NCBI GenBank assembly: GCA_029204045.2
Contig: CM055066.1
Coordinates: forward strand, 51,871,991 to 51,935,990
Source: Tillandsia leiboldiana
Taxonomy: Eukaryota > Streptophyta > Magnoliopsida > Poales > Bromeliaceae
Length of the DNA: 64,000 nucleotides
Direction: 5' to 3'
Part shown: positions 37,291 through 49,341 of the stretch, piece by piece
Layout: each line of letters begins with the position of its first letter
Numbering within the stretch: position 1 is the stretch's first letter
The notes under the pieces: generated by a model
What the model saw: only the letters and a program-made list of their open reading frames with translations
Database searches by the model: none
What the model was told of the DNA's origin: nothing
Translations under genes and position numbers: made by a program

Positions 37291-38550
37291 GTGGAAATAA
37301 AAAATAAAAAGGTTTTTTTTAAAAAAATGACTCCCTAAAAATTTGTAAAATTTAAAAATTGTGAAATTTTTAAAAATTTAATTTTTTAAAAAAAATTAAA
37401 ATTTAAAATTTAAAAATTTAAAATTGTGAAATTAAAATTTATTAGTTTAAAATAATAAATTTTAATGTTTAAAATTTAAAATTATTATTATAAAATTTCA
37501 AATTTTTATTTTTTATTTTTTATTTTAAATTTTGAATTTAAAATATAAAATATAAAATATAAAATTATTTAATTTAAATATACATTCAAATTTTTGTACA
37601 TGTTTAAACACACGCATTTGGAGAATACGTCTCCAACTTATTGTAAAATTATTTTCAAAAATACAAAATTTTAAAGAATCATTTAAAAAAAAAAAAGTCC
37701 AAATAAAAAGCTTGATGGTTGGTATATAAAAAGCTAAATTTATTTATCCTTTTTCAAAAAAACGAAGTGAGTATTATGCTATTATTCTCTAAATTTATTT
37801 TTTTAAAAAAAAAACAAATTCGAACTTTCAGATCAATGCGAATCCCTCCCTGCCACTCTGAATCATTTTTGCTTGATCAATATGTCAGGAATTCGATCCT
37901 CCTTACACCCAACTTAATTAAATAGTATTTAAATTATGATAAAATTAAGTTCAGCCATCCAATTTAAACAGATTTAAAATTAAGTGACTCAATTGAGAAA
38001 TAAATTGAAACAATAAATTTCTGTGAGTTTTGCACAAGCAATTTAACATCCATTTACACAAATTTATTCCCTCGCATGATCAAAACACAAGAAATATTTG
38101 CAACAATGTGGTTTCTGAGATCAAACCCGAACAGATCACAGAGTTCAGATCTGACAATGTAGTTTCTGAGCTCAGACCTGAACTGACAATGCAGAGAAAA
38201 CACATAGGCGAGATGCGCCGACATATAAACCCTAGTTGCACCAAAACAATCTATAGAAAGGATTTTGCAGAGAAACTGAGAACCGAAAAACATAGCTTTA
38301 TATCACATTCATGCATGTAGAACTACTCGACAAAAGGAGACGATAAATATTGTTAGTGGTACTATACAAATCTTCGGCGATGTAAATTGATACAATAAAA
38401 TTAAGCTTTGTTAACAAAATCTTCGCTAACATCTTTCGCATTAGAATATGATATGCCTATTCTCATTCACCGCGCCTGCACCAGTGAAGCCGAAATTACT
38501 TCATCCGAAGAAGTAGCTATAGAATAACCATCAAAGAACTTCTTTGAGAC
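37291..38550. other. AT-rich intergenic region downstream of RCL1
   Basis: A/T low complexity at 37310-37600. A 96-codon ORF (38030-38320) contains an imperfect internal repeat but no recognised domain, and I do not call it a gene. The right part probably includes the RCL1 3' UTR. Confidence 0.5.
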
Positions 38551-41500
38551 TCATGAAATCTTTCGAGCTAAATTCTTCATCCCGGATCCGACGCATTTTA
38601 GTATGATTGTGTTTGTACTCGTATCGGGCTTGATGACAAACTTAACTCCGAGGAAATCTCTGATGTTTCTAAGTGTTTCGATGCCGTAGGGTGTGAGCGC
38701 TCCCACGCGAACCTTTGCTACATCCGGCGGGCATAGAGCACAAAGAATAAATAGCAAGCCCTATAAAAAAAAAAAAAATTTACAAAGCAAAAAGTTATCG
38801 ATGTTAGAAAAATTAGTTGTTCCCGATTTAACTGGCCAGTTAGTCCAGTCTCTCAAGAATATGAATTTAACCAAACATTTTTGGAGATAATTAGAGTTAA
38901 AAATGCCGCCTCTCTCAAGAAGCTTTCTTGGAATTGCAGGTGTTTCAACAACATCTCAAGAGTAAAATTTGCATCAATTTGAAATTTAACCAGGTGAAAA
39001 GTAAAGAGGAAAGATGAAACCAGACCTGGTGGGTAGAATCAACTACTCCTCCCCGCTTGATCTCTTGAAGTAACATTGACGCAACTTCAACACCAACCTC
39101 CTCCGGGGTTTTAACCTTCGGCTTCTCCTCGGTATCTTCATCCATTTCATCGGCTTTTTCGTAGGCCGTAATATCTGCAGATATCAAGCAGCCTGTAGTA
39201 GTCTCCGCAACTAAAGACATGCCGTAGCCCGGTGACCTGCCATATCATTCAGCTACTCGTTAAATAGGAAAGGCACAAACTAGCGGCTAGAGCTTCCACT
39301 TTTAGGTTGCGTTTCGAATCGGGTTAAGATAGAATTAGCTAAACCGGGGATAAGTATAAAGTACGGAACTAGAGCGAAAAAGCGTTTGAGATGGTTCCAG
39401 GGATAAGAGATTTTGTGTTTGGTTTAATAATGAGGAATAGGAGGAATAAAGAGAATAAGTTGGGTAAATTACCTTTTTGCCCTCAAGAGTTAATATGTGA
39501 TAAAGAGAGAGAGAGGAGAGAGAGGGATTTGTGATGATGAGAGTGTATTGGGAATAAGGAAAAGAGAGAGAGGAGAGAGAGGGATTTGTGATGATGAGAG
39601 TGTATTGGGAAGAGAGAAAGGAGGGGAGGAGGGGTAGTTTGGTAAAAAAAAAAAAATATAAAATAATGGGTAAGAACTGTTATTCCAGCTTATTCTAGTT
39701 GTTCTGGGATAAGCAATACCAGATGGTTCCATGTGCGTTTGGTAGAATAAGAGGGATAAACCCGCTATTCCCGGTTCTAGCCCACATCCAAACGGGCCCT
39801 TAGGGTAGAAAGACTATTTCGAAATTGTTTGCATAGCAAAAGCTCTAGTATTTTCGCTTGCCAAATGCCTAAAAGATGCCTCTTGGAGTCAAGAAGAAAG
39901 TAAGCAAATGCCTGGCAAATGCGTCTCGGAGTCAAGAAGCAGTTGCATAAGCCAAAGCAAGCGGGTAATTGCATCTCAATAAAGTGTAACTTTTGAATTA
40001 ATCAGATGGTTTAACTCGTATGAAATAAATAATATGCTTTGAAGGACAACAGCATAATCAACTTCCAGATTCCGAATGAGCGGATCATGTTATTCATGAT
40101 ATTCTCTAATAAAGCACTAGATAGGATGATAAAAAAATAAAAAATCTGTACTATTCCACAATCTCGACTAGTGTTTTAAAATAGGGTTAATTGCATACAT
40201 GTCCCTGCAAATATGTCGAATTGCAAATATATCCCTGCAAAATTCAACTTTTCATATTTATCCCTTAAAAAATCCACCGTTATTCAAATATGCCCCTACC
40301 GTCCATCTCTGTTAAAAAAGTTGATTTAATCCTAGATTAAATGCTTAACCTTGGTTAGATTAAAAATTGAATTTACATATTTACCCTTTCCATATTATAC
40401 CTAAAAAAAAAAAAAAAAAAAAAAAGAAAAAGAAAAAAAGAATTATTTTGATGATAGAATTTTATGATTTTTGGAGAGGGGCATTTTTGTAACAAGTATA
40501 ATGGTATTGTTTTTGGAGGGATATATTTGTAAGGGAGCAAAAAAGTCATTTCACATCGAATCTGTTAAAAAATAAACAGATTCCAAACGGGGATTAACCA
40601 GAAGGGCATATTTAAAGAACTTTGGATTTTTGAAGGGATAAATATGAAAAGTTGAATTTTGCAGGGATATATTTGCAATTCGACATATTTGCAGGGACAT
40701 GTATACAATTAACCCTTTAAAATATTTCAAAGTTTAGATGGAAGAAAGAAACCAATTCTTCGCCTTATATATTACATTCCTTGCTTACTTGTATACTTTA
40801 AGCTCTAGATATTTTAACCAAACAAAGAACTTAAAAAACTAATTGGTTTAGAAAATAATGCTTTATGAATATCACAATTCAAGCACAGACGTATATAAGT
40901 TAAAATTTGAAAGAGAATTGGAGCGGACTTAAAAATGTGCAAATACAAGAAGATAAATAGCTAGTTAGAGTACCTTCCACCGGCCGGACCGGATCTATGA
41001 TCGGTGAAAATATGAACGTCGGGAATGAAGTTATTGAAGACTCCACGAGCAGCAAATATCATACGATTTCCCATCTGAGGAGACACTTTCATGGAGAAGG
41101 TTATCCCTCTAATTCTTTTAATCATCCCTTCATCCACCCAATGAGCTGCCTGTTTGGCGCATCTGATATTGTAAACAAAATCCTTTGGAAAAAGATAAAT
41201 GAAATAACTATCAACACGCAATTTACGCTCGCTCACCGTTAATGTATTAGGAATGATAGGAACTCGAAGAAGAACCTCTCCGCCGCCGAGAGGAGGAGCA
41301 CCGCGGCTTTCTATCTTCAGCTCCAGCCCTTCCAAAGGAATGCCAAAGTGCTTGAGCATATGCAATGTCATGGCCCGAAAGGTGTCGACGGACGGGTCCT
41401 TGGAATCATTAGTAATTCCTGACAAGCGAAGCATCAAAGTAGTAATCCGCATGCAACGAGAAAAGCAAAGTCAGCGGATTTCATATCGAAGCGCTTATCT

Positions 41501-42714
41501 ATATCATCACGAACTAAAATTCATATGCGCAGTTTTGAATGGCTTAAATAAGGTGCAAAAGGAATTACTAATTCTCTCCATAAACAAAATAGAGATAATT
41601 GCCTGTGTACCCCTGAAATCTGAAAAAATATCTGATTTACCCCTCTTATTTTTTTCTTTCCAATATACCCTTCATACGTTCCACCGTTATTAAAAATATC
41701 CCTACCGTTTTCCTTTGTTAAGTTAACTGGGTTAAACTAGAGTTAAATAATAATCGGAGTTGAAAACTATCAGATATACCTATTTTGTCCCTATCTACCC
41801 AAACTATTGAAAATTTTAAGGGTACATAAAAAAAGTTGATTATGGTAGAAGGATATATTTGAAAGAGCAAAATAGTAATTTCACACAGATAACGGCAGCT
41901 CACACTAACCGAGTTTAACTTCAGCGGTATTTTAGAAAGAAGTTGGAACGTAAGAAGGGTAGTTTTAATATTAACCTTCTAAGAGGGATAAATCTAAAAA
42001 CAGGGAAATTTTTAGGGGTATATAGGAAATTGCCCCAACAAAATACATAGAGATGTCCCCAAAGATTACCGTCAAAAAGCTATTTTTGTTAACCTACGCA
42101 GAACCTATCAGCGAATTAGAATGCTAAATTTTATGCTTACTCGATTCTCTCTGTGCACAAGAACAAGAACAATCAAATCGACAAAAAAATAAAAAATAAA
42201 AAAAATAATACAAAATAACAAGGAGAGAGGAAGAGAAAGATCAAACCTTTGAGCCGGATAGAGAGGGGCTTCTTCCCGAAGAGGCCCAGAAGTATCAGGG
42301 GCTCGAGGAAGTACCCGATCGAGCGGGTCAAACCGCAATCGTGCACGAGGTTCTTCCCCCCGATCAAAACCCCGGGCTTGTACATAAAATTCGTGCCTAA
42401 ATTCCCCCACGCCCCCAAAGCAAAACAAAACGAATCAAAGCTAGGGTTTTGTTGAAAAATCGAGAGAAGGGGGGGGAGAGATGGAGGGGGAATCGATTAG
42501 GGTATTTACCGCTTTCGCCGAACTCGACGAAGGAGTGGTCGGTGACCTTCTCGAGGAGGCGGAAGAGGGAGACCTCGTGGGGTCGGAGCCCCGGGAAGCT
42601 TTCGTCGGAGTGGATCTCCTTCACCGCGATCGGCGTCGCCGTGAGCGTCGCCAACACCAGCCGCTGCCGAAGGTGGCGGCTCCCCCTGAACCTCAGGTAC
42701 GTCGTCTTCCCCAT
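38551..42714 (-). CDS. RCL1: RNA 3'-terminal phosphate cyclase-like protein (ribosome biogenesis)
   Basis: Minus-strand exons 42714-42510, 42396-42247, 41418-41237, 41149-40974, 39236-39026 and 38760-38551 give about 377 residues, the normal family length. The start MGKTTYLRFRGSRHLRQRLV matches the family; the upstream in-frame codon is GTG, so ATG at 42714 was chosen. Recognisable segments: GLRPHEVSLFRLLEKVTD, a Gly-rich GGGEVLLRVP, DEGMIKRIRG, RVSP-like KVSPQMGNRM, FTDHRSGPAGG, SPGYGMSLVAETTTG and the C-terminal GGVVDSTHQ...VRVGALTPY. Rcl1 proteins act in the nucleolus in 18S rRNA processing with the U3 snoRNP/Bms1 system and lack cyclase activity (known for yeast and human). Introns 2 and 4 carry MITEs, but the exons are clean. 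Confidence 0.93.
39305..39799. mobile_element. PIF/Harbinger (Tourist-like) MITE in RCL1 intron 4
   Basis: Starts GGTTGCGTTTCGAATCGGG and ends in an imperfect inverted match (reverse complement GGGCCCGTTTGGATGTGGG), with 3-bp TSDs TTA (39302-39304, 39800-39802). Contains an internal GA-rich tandem repeat around 39505-39620 with the unit gggatttgtgatgatgagag repeated twice. Confidence 0.7.
40184..40715. mobile_element. Mutator-type MITE copy A (RCL1 intron 4)
   Basis: Long inverted repeats GGGTTAATTGCATACATGTC...GACATGTATACAATTAACCC, continuing for about 80 bp. Perfect 9-bp TSD tttaaaata (40175-40183, 40716-40724), as expected for Mutator-like elements. Related copies lie at 42981-43474 and 43571-43827. 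Confidence 0.9.
41592..42037. mobile_element. Inverted-repeat MITE in RCL1 intron 2
   Basis: Left end attgcctgtgtacccctgaaa; right end, on the other strand, caatttcctatatacccct. The inverted repeats are imperfect. Overall layout and terminal wording resemble the Mutator-type MITEs nearby, but no clean TSD could be read. Confidence 0.6.
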
Positions 42715-42971
42715 CCCTACCTCCACCGATCTCTCTCCCTCTCCCTTTCTCTCTCTCGATCTCTACCTCCACCGATCTCTCTCCCTCTCCCTCTCCCTCT
42801 CTCTCGATCTCGATCTCTGCGTGGTGGTCGTAAAACCCTAATTACAGGGGAGAAGAGAGAATTTGTTTTTATAAGAAATAATCTTATTTTATATTATAAT
42901 TTTAAAAATAATAATTCCTCCTATAATAAAATTTTCCATAAAAGTAGTCTTCTATATCAATACTATACTAT
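42715..42971 (-). promoter_or_regulatory. 5' UTR/promoter region of RCL1
   Basis: On the + strand a CT-rich tract (42719-42810) with a duplicated unit ctacctccaccgatctctct directly precedes the ATG. Such a purine-rich leader (GA on the gene strand) is common in plant housekeeping genes. No TATA box assigned. Confidence 0.4.
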
Positions 42972-42980
42972 ATAATATAT

Positions 42981-43474
42981 GGGTTAATTGCATACATGTC
43001 CCTGTAAATATGTCGAATAGCAAATATATTCCTACAAAATTCAACCATTTGGAATCTGTTTATATTCTCTACGGTCATCTCCTTCCTAGCTTCGACCTCG
43101 CTTCGACATGGACGCGGACGGGAGCCTCACGCAGCTGCACCTGCTGGCCCCGCGCGGCGCGGCTGCATGCCGCGGTAGTTAACTAATTATTTATTAAATT
43201 AATTAAATAATTAACTAATATTTTATCTAATTAATTAAATAATATATTAAATAATTATAATATATAAAGGGTAAAAAGATAATTTTACTTTTTTTTTATC
43301 TAATCAAGGTTAAGCATTTAACCTATGGTTAACTCAACTTTTCTAACAGAGATGGACGGTAGGGGTAGATTTGAATAACGGTGAATTTTTGAAGGAATAA
43401 ATATGAAAAGTTGAATTTTGTAGGAATATATTTGCTATTCGACATATTTGCAGAGACCTGTATGTAATTAACCC
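42981..43474. mobile_element. Mutator-type MITE copy B
   Basis: Same termini as copy A (GGGTTAATTGCATACATGTC...ATTAACCC) with a perfect 9-bp TSD ataatatat (42972-42980, 43475-43483). It contains a short GC-rich insert at about 43080-43175 (gctgcacctgctggccccgc) not present in copies A or C. Confidence 0.9.
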
Positions 43475-43570
43475 ATAATATATAGTATAGTATAGATATA
43501 GATATAGAAAGATATAAATATAATATTAAATTTTAAATTTTAAAATATAAATTAATATATAATTATGTAT

Positions 43571-43827
43571 GGGTTAATTGCATATGGCTCTCTGTAAACA
43601 TATCGAATAGCAGATATATTCCTACAAAGTTTAAACATTTTTGAAAAGACAAAACTGTCATTTCACATGTAGTCTGTTAAAAAATAAATAATAAACTAAC
43701 GGTAATAAACCGGAGGGATATATATGAATAACTTAGAACTTTTGAAACGATAAATATGAAAAGTTAAACTTTGTAAAAATATATCTCCTATTCTATATGT
43801 TTATGGAGAGCCGTATGCAATTAACCC
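43571..43827. mobile_element. Mutator-type MITE copy C
   Basis: Termini GGGTTAATTGCATATGGCTC...ATGCAATTAACCC. Diverged from A and B; flanking 9-mers attatgtat and ataatgtaa match only partly, so this copy is older or the TSD is decayed. Confidence 0.78.
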
Positions 43828-44943
43828 ATAATGTAAATCCATACTGAATTCAAATCTTTCGGTTTCCGTTTTTATTTTTTATATCCGTATTTAAAATTTT
43901 ATCTGTTTAGTATCGGATAAATTCGTTTCTATTTTTTATATCTGCTTTTAAATTTTAACAGGATATATTAGAAAGAAAGTTCTTTATAGAATTAGAAAGC
44001 GGTGAATATTTCACTGCTTTTAAAAATTTATTTTTATAAATATTTTTTCTAGAAGTTTATTTTTAAAATAAATTTTGTTATGAAGATTAGTTTACTAAAT
44101 AACCCGAGAAGAGAGGAGGACGACGGAAAACAAATTTTTTTTTATAAATAATCTTATTTTATATTATAATTTTAAAAATAACTCTTTGTAAAATAAAATT
44201 ATAAAAATAAACTTCTATATACAGTTAATCATTCACTGTTTTTAAAAGCGGTAAATAATTTATCGTACATAACTTTTTTTTTAATTAATTTATTTTCTAA
44301 ATTTAATTTATTTTTAATTTAAATTTGATTATTAGTTTAAATAATTATTAGTGATATTATTTTATTTTTTAAATTTAATTTGTTTTTTGGACCAAAAAAT
44401 TAAAAAATGTGAAAATATTCATTTAAAAGGAAAATAATATTTTAAAATTAAATTCAAATTTGATTATTTAATTTATTTTTAAAATTTGATTTGTTTTTAT
44501 TTATTTTTAATTTAAATTTAATTTTTAGTTTACATAGTTATTAATTGCATGAGTTTATTTTTTGATTAATTTATTTTAAAATTTTAATTTATTTTGAATT
44601 TTTAAATTTAAAATAATTTGAAAATATAAAAAAATATATTAACATTTAATAAACAAAAAATAAGAATATCTATTTGAGTCAAAAAGAACGTAAAATTTTG
44701 TTTTGCTTTGTGTAATTATTAGTGACATATATATTCTTCTATTGTTTTAAAAATTTCCTCTGTTAATTAATTTGTATCTAATTTTATATATAATATATAT
44801 ATTATATTAAATTTAACATTCTCCCTCTACAGTAACTGCTTTATCCCTCTACAATAATATTAACATTCTCCTTGTCGGATATGGTTGGATTTATTAAAAA
44901 AATCAGATATTTAAAAATTAATATCTACAATAATATCTACGAG
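43828..44943. other. AT-rich intergenic region
   Basis: Low-complexity A/T sequence, no ORF or repeat family recognised. Confidence 0.6.
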
Positions 44944-45112
44944 TAATGCTACATGTACACCCCGAAGGGGTGTACATCCTACACCTCCACCCATTTAATG
45001 GTGTCGATATTTTTTACGGGTCACATCAAGTGACCCCTTATCACACCCCCACCCTTAGATGGGTGGGGGTGTGAGATGTACACCCCTTACGGGTGTACAA
45101 GTAGCATTTTCC
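44944..45112. mobile_element. GTACACC hairpin MITE, copy 1
   Basis: Inverted repeats aatgctacatgtacaccccg ... gggtgtacaagtagcattt, with second internal arms cacctccaccc / gggtgggggtg. The whole unit can fold on itself. Relatives: 48826-48964, 61914-62085, 62095-62252. Confidence 0.75.
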
Positions 45113-45454
45113 TAATATCTACATCCATATTTTTATTTTTTTTTCAAATAGGAATATGTGTAGAATACTAAAATTTGATATTTGTATTTGTATTCTATCG
45201 ATTTTATTTTACGACGAGTGCACAAATGAAAACAAAATTAATATGTGATTATAATATAAAAGTAAATCTCGAATTCACGACAAAATAAAAACATACAGAT
45301 TTATATAAAAAAAAAATTTACAAAGAAATATTACGGAGGAAAGAAAAGGACTTTACTATATAAAAAAGGGAAATACAAAATTGTTCTGTATTATATTGCT
45401 CGATCTCCTCAGGACAAAATAAATAAATAAATAAATATTCTTTACGAATATTTT
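45113..45454. other. Intergenic, nothing recognised
   Basis: AT-rich; may include 3' UTR if the alternative second exon of the RADIALIS-like gene is real. Confidence 0.4.
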
Positions 45455-45545
45455 TTAGTGGATCCGACCGCGGGGGCTTCGCTTCCCATACTTCTGTTCG
45501 ATGTCGGTGGTGGGCTTCGGGCTCGGCCCAAACCTCTGCTTCCAC
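45455..45545 (-). other. Possible second exon of the RADIALIS-like gene
   Basis: A GC-rich island in AT-rich DNA. Taken with an acceptor GAGAG/GTGG and joined in phase to the donor GA/GTAAGTA at 46239, it would add 29 residues (WKQRFGPSPKPTTDIEQKYG, then KRSPRGRIH) and a stop, making a 137-residue protein. I do not recognise this tail; it could also be a chance ORF. Confidence 0.3.
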
Positions 45546-45779
45546 CTCTCACATTCAAATTTTTTTTTCCAAATATTTTTTAAGATTTTATGGTGGTACC
45601 GTAAAACCGTCGGCAAATCGAAAATATAAAATGGAAACGATATCTAACCACTTCCACCCATACCATTTAGGAGCTTATGCACAATATTATTTCTACATAT
45701 TCCAACCAAGAATTTGTAAATCAAGCCAACCAACAAAAACACCAACTAATTAATTGAGTTATAAGAAGTAGTTTAGCAT

Positions 45780-45786
45780 GCATACA

Positions 45787-45820
<34 letters not shown>

Positions 45821-45840
45821 CATACATACATACATACATA
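45780..45840. repeat. (TACA)n microsatellite
   Basis: About fifteen cata/taca units, interrupted once by tatata near 45815. Confidence 0.95.
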
Positions 45841-46235
45841 AATAGTGTCAGATTTAAATTATCGATTTATCGGCGATTCAGATATGTAATCTTTGATTAT
45901 TTTCCTTCATGAAAAGCCCTTTTCTCAGATCAAAGAAGTTGCTGAATTCTGCAATAGGAGCAGAAATCAATCTGCCTCTGATGAAACTTCAGAACCTTTA
46001 ATTTTTGATTTAAGAAGATAAGCTCAGCTGATTTAACCACCTGCAGCTTAAAGCACCACTAAATTGCAATTTTCATAAGCAAATTAGAAGAAATTAAATA
46101 CCATATATAATTCATGCCTAACCTTTTAAGTAACTAAATCAAAAATATATGCCAACCAAAAACAAAAGGATAATTTTTTATATTATGTAAATTAACACTT
46201 ACACAAGAAAGAAAAAAAAGAAGAAGAACTAGTAC

Positions 46236-46482
46236 TTACTCTTGATTCCAACAAATTGGTTCTCCAAGACCAAAATAAGTAACATATTCATAGTCAAGTG
46301 CACCAGATTCAATGATGCAGAGATCCTCCAGGAGGGCCTCATACTGCCGCCGCGCGTCCTCCGCGCTCTTCTCTCTTCCGACCATCGACGCGATCGCCGC
46401 CCACCGGTCGGGGCTCCCCTCCTCGATCACCGCCAGCGCGAGCTCGAACCGCTTGTTCTCCTCCCAGCTCCATCTGCTGCTG

Positions 46483-46525
<43 letters not shown>

Positions 46526-46562
46526 TACTAGCACTTGCACCATCTTGATCACTATCTTTCAT
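46236..46562 (-). CDS. RADIALIS-like single SANT/MYB protein
   Basis: 108 residues from ATG at 46562. A run of 15 Ser (residues 15-29, a CTG-type repeat on +) precedes one SANT/MYB repeat (about 30-85): RWSWEENKRFELALAVIEEG, PDRWAAIASMVG, AEDARRQYEALLEDLCIIESG. RADIALIS-type proteins are small nuclear factors that compete with DIVARICATA-type MYBs for partner proteins (DRIFs) and affect growth and floral symmetry. Length and architecture fit. The stop overlaps a strong splice donor (CAAGA/GTAAGTACT), so the annotated C-terminus YFGLGEPICWNQE may instead be spliced to 45455-45545. Upstream sequence is a (TA)n tract. Confidence 0.85.
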
Positions 46563-46708
46563 TCTTATTATAACTTTATATCTTTCTACTACTACTACTA
46601 CAACAAAAAAAGTGTTACAACCTCAGCACAAATAATAATAATAATAATAATAATAGTAAAAGGAATAGGAGGTGAACACAAGAGGAGGAATATAATTAAG
46701 TTTGAGAG

Positions 46709-46796
<88 letters not shown>

Positions 46797-47640
46797 TGTA
46801 AATTAAGAAAGAGGAGAGATACTTAATTTTGACCACTCTTTGGCAAAACATATATGAATGGTGTTTTGCTTTTGTTAGAAATTATATGTGGATATATATA
46901 TATACATGCCATTTTGAATTAGGCCACTAAAATTTACTTCTCCTTATTGCACTTTAATTATTTAACTTTTGAATTTACTAGAAAGTTAAAATTGATAAAA
47001 TCGACGGTAAATTTAATCGAATTGTTCTAATTTATTCAACTGAAATCATTCAATGTTTTAAAAAAATTTAAAAGTCAAAGAAGTGCTAATCAAAATAAAA
47101 TGGTGTCCATATTTTTTCATCTTAATTTTCTTTTTTCTTTTTTTTTTTCTTATCTTTTTTTATCTTTTCTTTGAGTGGAAGGGAATTGCCTAGCTTTCAC
47201 CTTTCATTCAAAAGTCTAACCATTTTATGGATTGTGGGACATGATTTTTTTTTTTAAAAAAAATCATACTAAATATAGAAGAATCAATCACATCATGCAT
47301 CATGCACAAATAATTGTCCCACATTACAAGGCAATGGAATCAAGATACCACAAACTCATCAAGATACCACAGGGTCATCAAAAGGAGTAGAATATTCAAA
47401 GAGTGGTATTTGTATCCTCTTTCACTTTGATTCCCCAAGATACTCTACTCCTCATACCTAATATTATTATTATTATTATTAAACATTATGTAAATACAAA
47501 AATTAGCTTAGGAATAATCTACACAACAATACCCACATTTAATATCTTCTCATTGTAATGATCCACACACAGTTAAGGTTAAGGCTGATGAATGACGTCC
47601 TTATAATTAAATAGTGGTGGGGGTTCTTTACTGCGCCCGA
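46563..47640. other. RADIALIS-like upstream region and intergenic DNA
   Basis: Contains (TAA)n at about 46629-46652, a (TA)n tract of about 80 bp at 46712-46793 and T-rich runs at about 47125-47165. No other gene recognised. Confidence 0.6.
46712..46793. repeat. (TA)n microsatellite upstream of the RADIALIS-like gene
   Basis: About 40 TA units, 150 bp upstream of the start codon. Confidence 0.95.
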
Positions 47641-48720
47641 TCTTTAATGGAATAAACTTATCAGAGCGCTTTACTATTTGAGAAGAAAACTACTGTGGGA
47701 GGGGAGAGCGTTCATGCCGTTCTCACAATGGTGGCAGGACGTCGTCAGGATTAAAGAGCTCTTCAGGGGTGGGGTCTCGTTCCAGCTCGGAAATAAAAAA
47801 AATATAATTTTTTGGTCAGATAGATGGTGTGGTAAGACGACCTTACAATCTATATATCTTTCCTGAGTTACACTTTGACGTGGAGTGGAAATTCGTTTTT
47901 GTCGGCAACTGCTTCGGACGATCGATCCAGATGGAGTAGATGGAAAATATTAAGAGGAGCCACACTGAGAGGGCAGAGGGGTTCTAGAGATATGCGCCAA
48001 CTAAGAGAGCTTCTGGCGGGCGTCGATCACCTTGGGATAGAGTAATGACAGTGTGGTGTGGCGGTGGCGTGAAAAAGGGTCCTTTTCTGTTAAGTCTACT
48101 TACTCGATACTTAGTGATGGGAGTATTAGAGACTTGTACGCCAAAACGCTGTGGAACCTTCGGATGCCGCTTAAAGTATAGATTCTCGTCTGGTTGGTGC
48201 TCAAGAGAAGGCTGCTAACAGCGGACAATTTGACTAGAAGAGATTGGGTGGGAACACTCGGTATGCTGTGCGGATGTGAGGAAGAGACGGTAGATCACCT
48301 CTTTGTGAGTTGCGTCTTTATACAGTTCGTTTTGGAAATGGGTGATGGGAAATTGTGGCCGGGGGTTATGATAAAAATATTAGGAGTGTCTGAAAGGAGT
48401 GGATGGTTCTGGAGGGACCGCTGTTAGGAATATAAATTTATTTTACCTATCGGCGACTTGGTCTGCCGTGGAAAATTAGGAAAAAAAATTATCTTTCATC
48501 AAATCAATACTAACCTACTTGGCAGAGCGGTGAAGCTATTGGAGTATTTGAGATGAGAGTGTTTGGTGATGAGAAAATTCTTTATTTTTTTTTTTTTATT
48601 ATTATTTTTTTTTTGTCGTGTGTTATCTTGATGTTTTGAGAGATCCAATTATCTCACTTATGTTGCTTAGTTCACGCTCGACTTGAATGAAGTAGGTAGC
48701 TTACTATTTTTTTCTCAAAA
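47641..48720 (+). mobile_element. LINE (L1-type) ORF2 C-terminal relic
   Basis: Broken frames encode the end of an L1 reverse transcriptase: WWQDVVRIKELFRGGVSFQL and IIFWSDRWCG (about 47720-47830), then LWNLRMPLKVQILVWLVLKR, and a zf-RVT motif CGCEEETVDHLFVSC (about 48270-48315), followed by YLSATW and KIIFHQINT. The 3' end is T/A-rich (about 48580-48750). Several stops and frameshifts make it non-functional. It is a longer relative of the fragment at 8882-9240. Confidence 0.85.
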
Positions 48721-48825
48721 AATAAAAAATAAAAAAAAAATAAAAAATAAAAAATCCACACATAATCTCTTTTGCATCTAAAATGAAATGATTGGACGCT
48801 AAAATATCTTTCAATTTAAGCTTTG

Positions 48826-48964
48826 GAGTGTACATCCTACACCCACCCATCTAAGGATAGAAAATTACTTCACAAATTGTGAAGTGACCTCTCACCACAC
48901 CCCACCCATTAGATGGATGGGGTGTATGATGTACACCCCCACAAGAGGTGTACATTTAGCATTT
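48826..48964. mobile_element. GTACACC hairpin MITE, copy 2
   Basis: Arms gtgtacatcctacacccaccc ... gatggggtgtatgatgtacacc, with an inner hairpin cttcacaaattgtgaag. Confidence 0.7.
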
Positions 48965-49057
48965 TCCTTTCAATTTAGACCCTCATGTTCTAATCAGATT
49001 CAATCAAACCATACACATAATTCAGCATCATCAAGATCAAGGGGATGCGAGATAAGC

Positions 49058-49060
<3 letters not shown>

Positions 49061-49091
<31 letters not shown>
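49061..49091. repeat. (TA)n microsatellite
   Basis: About 15 TA units abutting the MITE at 49093. Confidence 0.9.
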
Positions 49092-49092
<1 letters not shown>

Positions 49093-49095
<3 letters not shown>

Positions 49096-49326
49096 GTGCT
49101 GGAATGCTATTGATAGCACCATCCCAATTTTGCCACCCATTATATAACACTTGGATCGCATTGAGATTCGTGGAGGCTCTTTAATAAAAAGAAGAGAAAA
49201 GAAAAAATAAAAAATAAAAAACTCTTCTTTTTAATTAAAGAGCTTGCACGAATCTCAATGCGATCCAAGGACTACAAAATAGGTGACAAAGTTGGGCTGG
49301 TGCTATCAATAGCATTCCAACACAAC
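49093..49326. mobile_element. TA-embedded MITE, related subfamily
   Basis: Long inverted repeat: GTTGTGCTGGAATGCTATTG ... its complement ending cacaac, with inner arms ggatcgcattgagattcgtg and the matching sequence at 49240-49270. Flanked by (TA)n on both sides. Confidence 0.82.
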
Positions 49327-49341
49327 TATATATATATATAT

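Noticed and set aside
38030..38320. 96-codon ORF with an internal repeat
   Set aside because: No domain, no splice or promoter context, AT-rich flank; chance ORF more likely.
42481..42975. 164-codon plus-strand ORF with Ser/Leu repeats
   Set aside because: Antisense to RCL1 exon 1 and its CT-rich leader.
46242..46826. 194-codon plus-strand ORF with poly-Ala and alternating Ile/Tyr
   Set aside because: Antisense to the RADIALIS-like gene and read through (TA)n.
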